Positions 62,510-64,000 of a stretch of 64,000 bases of DNA are shown here, piece after piece. Both the position numbers and the translations under genes were made by a program. The notes beneath the pieces were generated by a model. The model was not told the DNA's origin. It made no database searches and saw nothing but the letters and a program-made list of their open reading frames with translations. Source of the stretch: Bacteriovoracaceae bacterium (GTDB taxonomy: Bacteria; Bdellovibrionota; Bacteriovoracia; Bacteriovoracales; Bacteriovoracaceae); contig JABGXW010000048.1 of assembly GCA_018675575.1 (NCBI GenBank), positions 1-64,000 of the forward strand. Reading direction: 5' to 3'. Each line of letters starts with the position of its first letter. Within the stretch, counting starts at the first letter, position 1.

Positions 62510-64000
62510 ATGATTTTGAAAACTAAATTAAGCATCTTTTTATTTGTAGGGATTTTGCTCAACTCAAATATAGTATTATCGCAACAGATAATTACCCCTG
62601 AGATTATTACAGAAAGTGAAACATCAGAGTCTTCTACGGAAGAAACAAAAATCGTCACAATTGAGCAACAAAGAGAAGAAGTTCATCAAGTAGAAATAGC
62701 AGAAATTGAACAAGATTTATTAAATCTTGAAGAAAAAATAATTCCTCGATTTGAAGAGTTTAGAGAACAACAAGACAATGAAGACTGGGTCAGATCACAA
62801 ACAGATATGGCATTAGCCGGAATTGTATATTCTAAAGGTTATCTCAATCCAAGAGTTTCTAGAAGAATAGTACCTGATATGAATGAAGGATGGTTAGCTG
62901 TTGATACCGTTACTTTAGGTCCAAGTCTCATCAGACAAGTAACTACACTTGCTGCAAATATTTTATTTAGTCATTATGTAATGCCATTGATTCAAGCTGG
63001 AACTATTAAAGAAAAAACTTTTGTTTCAACCAGACAATATAGAACTTACAAAGATGCATTAATGGCACCTCACTTTTCGTTTGAGAATGTCCCTTTAGAC
63101 CGGATGGGACTCAATAGAATGGAAGACGGAGAAATGTTTTCCACTGTGAGTACAGATGGAGTTTATATTCGACTAGGTGGCGGAATTGCAAATTTAATTG
63201 GATTAGAACTCCCTGCACATATTAATATTGGCCCAAAGATTAAAGTAAAAGTTCAGCATAGTTTAAAAATATCTGTTACGAAGTCGGAGTTAGACATTGC
63301 TTACATTTCAGTTGAAAAGGCAAAAGAATTAGGTAAAGGATTTGGAATTGGTTTTGGTATTTTCTTCGATGATATTATAGATATCCCAATTTCAGTTGGA
63401 ATCAATTCTCAAAATGGATACTCCCCTATTACTTTTAATATTAAAACGACAAATAGAAAATTTCGGTCTGTCATTTATAAGGTAGATCTTAAGACTGAAG
63501 AAGGTCGAAAAGCTTACGCTGCTTTTATGGCAAAAGATTTTACTACTTTAGATGAATTAGCTGCTGCAGATACAGAAGCTGTACATCTTGATTTAATTAA
63601 AACGGGAGATATTAGAGAAGATGAAATAAATGGTTCATTAGATCTTATTATTTGGAGAGCAGGATTTAGAAATATATTCAGTGAGGGTCTGTATACCACT
63701 CAAGCAAGAGGATCTGAACAGTTCAAATATAAGGAGATATCAAGACTATCAGTTAGAGACAGAAAATGGCTCTCAAATTACGAAACAATCTCTGACAAGT
63801 TTTCAGTCATAGTTCCAATAAATCATGAACAAAAATCATTCGTTCTAGACTCACATTTTTATTATTCAGATTCTAAAACTTACGGGTCAGAACTCCAAAA
63901 CCTTTCTCATGACTTAAAGGCCAGAGGCACTGGAATGGGACTACCTATAGAAATGAATGATGAGCATAATTATGGAAAATCGCAAGTTGATGTAAAAGTT
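62510..64000 (+). CDS. Large exported protein directly after bamA (3' end outside window)
   Basis: 497 codons visible, open to the right edge. It starts 8 bases after the bamA stop, so it is probably co-transcribed. A signal peptide (MILKTKLSIFLFVGILLNSN) is followed by a short helical acidic region, then a beta-rich part. From about residue 195 it shares the order of motifs with the protein at the left edge of the window: NRMEDGE, GLE, LKISVTK, then a VDLKTEEGRKAYA segment. I recognise no named family. The context with bamA suggests a role in the envelope, perhaps at the surface, but that is inference. Confidence 0.85.
   Translation, partial: MILKTKLSIFLFVGILLNSNIVLSQQIITPEIITESETSESSTEETKIVTIEQQREEVHQVEIAEIEQDLLNLEEKIIPRFEEFREQQDNEDWVRSQTDMALAGIVYSKGYLNPRVSRRIVPDMNEGWLAVDTVTLGPSLIRQVTTLAANILFSHYVMPLIQAGTIKEKTFVSTRQYRTYKDALMAPHFSFENVPLDRMGLNRMEDGEMFSTVSTDGVYIRLGGGIANLIGLELPAHINIGPKIKVKVQHSLKISVTKSELDIAYISVEKAKELGKGFGIGFGIFFDDIIDIPISVGINSQNGYSPITFNIKTTNRKFRSVIYKVDLKTEEGRKAYAAFMAKDFTTLDELAAADTEAVHLDLIKTGDIREDEINGSLDLIIWRAGFRNIFSEGLYTTQARGSEQFKYKEISRLSVRDRKWLSNYETISDKFSVIVPINHEQKSFVLDSHFYYSDSKTYGSELQNLSHDLKARGTGMGLPIEMNDEHNYGKSQVDVKV

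Noticed and set aside
1-64000. CRISPR arrays, insertion sequences, phage genes, defence systems, tRNA and rRNA genes
   Set aside because: I looked for repeated units, transposase motifs and conserved RNA stretches on both strands and found none I could support.

Overview
The window is AT-rich, densely coded on both strands, and comes from a Gram-negative bacterium. It encodes BamA, Lgt, a GT9 heptosyltransferase-type enzyme, ExbB/ExbD, and many lipoproteins and exported proteins. The mix of a PilT ATPase, a pseudopilin, many exported proteases and peptidoglycan enzymes, a degenerate HD-GYP protein, CmoA/CmoB, and a ThiI without rhodanese would fit the Bdellovibrionota, perhaps a low-GC Bacteriovorax/Halobacteriovorax relative. 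That assignment is inference from gene content; there is no rRNA here to confirm it. I see no tRNA, rRNA, CRISPR array, insertion sequence or prophage.

Layout. 1-3234: the 3' end of a large unknown protein (cut by the left edge) faces a two-gene minus-strand unit (exported protein plus lipoprotein). 3442-5742: a tightly overlapping operon of sfsA, a DUF692/MNIO oxidase and its HvfC/BufC-like partner, with no recognisable precursor peptide beside it. 5849-9338: dppABC peptide importer without its ATPases. 9516-15345: an exported protein, a degenerate HD-GYP protein, a small FGxHxGK protein, then (minus) an exported gamma-glutamyltransferase coupled to a pseudopilin with five two-cysteine repeats, and another exported protein. 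15593-20057: exbBD, a GT4 glycosyltransferase, an MltD-like lytic transglycosylase and a lipoprotein. 20426-26462: an outer-membrane protein behind a duplicated operator-like site, a dipeptide epimerase, a membrane J-domain protein coupled to an adenosine-deaminase-like enzyme, and a GT9 enzyme. 26594-36181: pilT, a coupled small protein with Prc protease, a desulfurase-thiI pair, and a tricorn-type protease. 36213-46424: acnA, cmoAB, a SelO-like/peptidase S51 pair, an SDR, srkA, and a coupled DsbA-type isomerase/DksA-like pair. 46498-52218: small proteins, an MtfA-like protein without its zinc motif, serS, an exported NADAR-domain protein, and unknowns. 52280-56575: msrA, an amidase facing an M23 peptidase, a trypsin-like protease, lgt. 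56633-60080: a fatty-acid-oxidation operon (thiolase, enoyl-CoA hydratase) that carries an exported msrB and ends in a previously unlisted 59-codon gene. 60225-64000: bamA followed after 8 bases by a large exported protein (cut by the right edge) that resembles the protein at the left edge.

Functional themes: peptidoglycan cutting and recycling (MltD, amidase, M23, Prc, dipeptide epimerase, DppABC, GGT), tRNA wobble and s4U modification (CmoAB, desulfurase/ThiI), methionine-sulfoxide repair in two compartments (MsrA, MsrB), and envelope assembly (BamA, Lgt, GT9, GT4, ExbBD). The most unusual items are the orphan MNIO operon, the exported NADAR protein, the cysteine-repeat pseudopilin coupled to GGT, the SelO-like/S51 pair, and the two related giant proteins at the window ends, one of them directly behind bamA.
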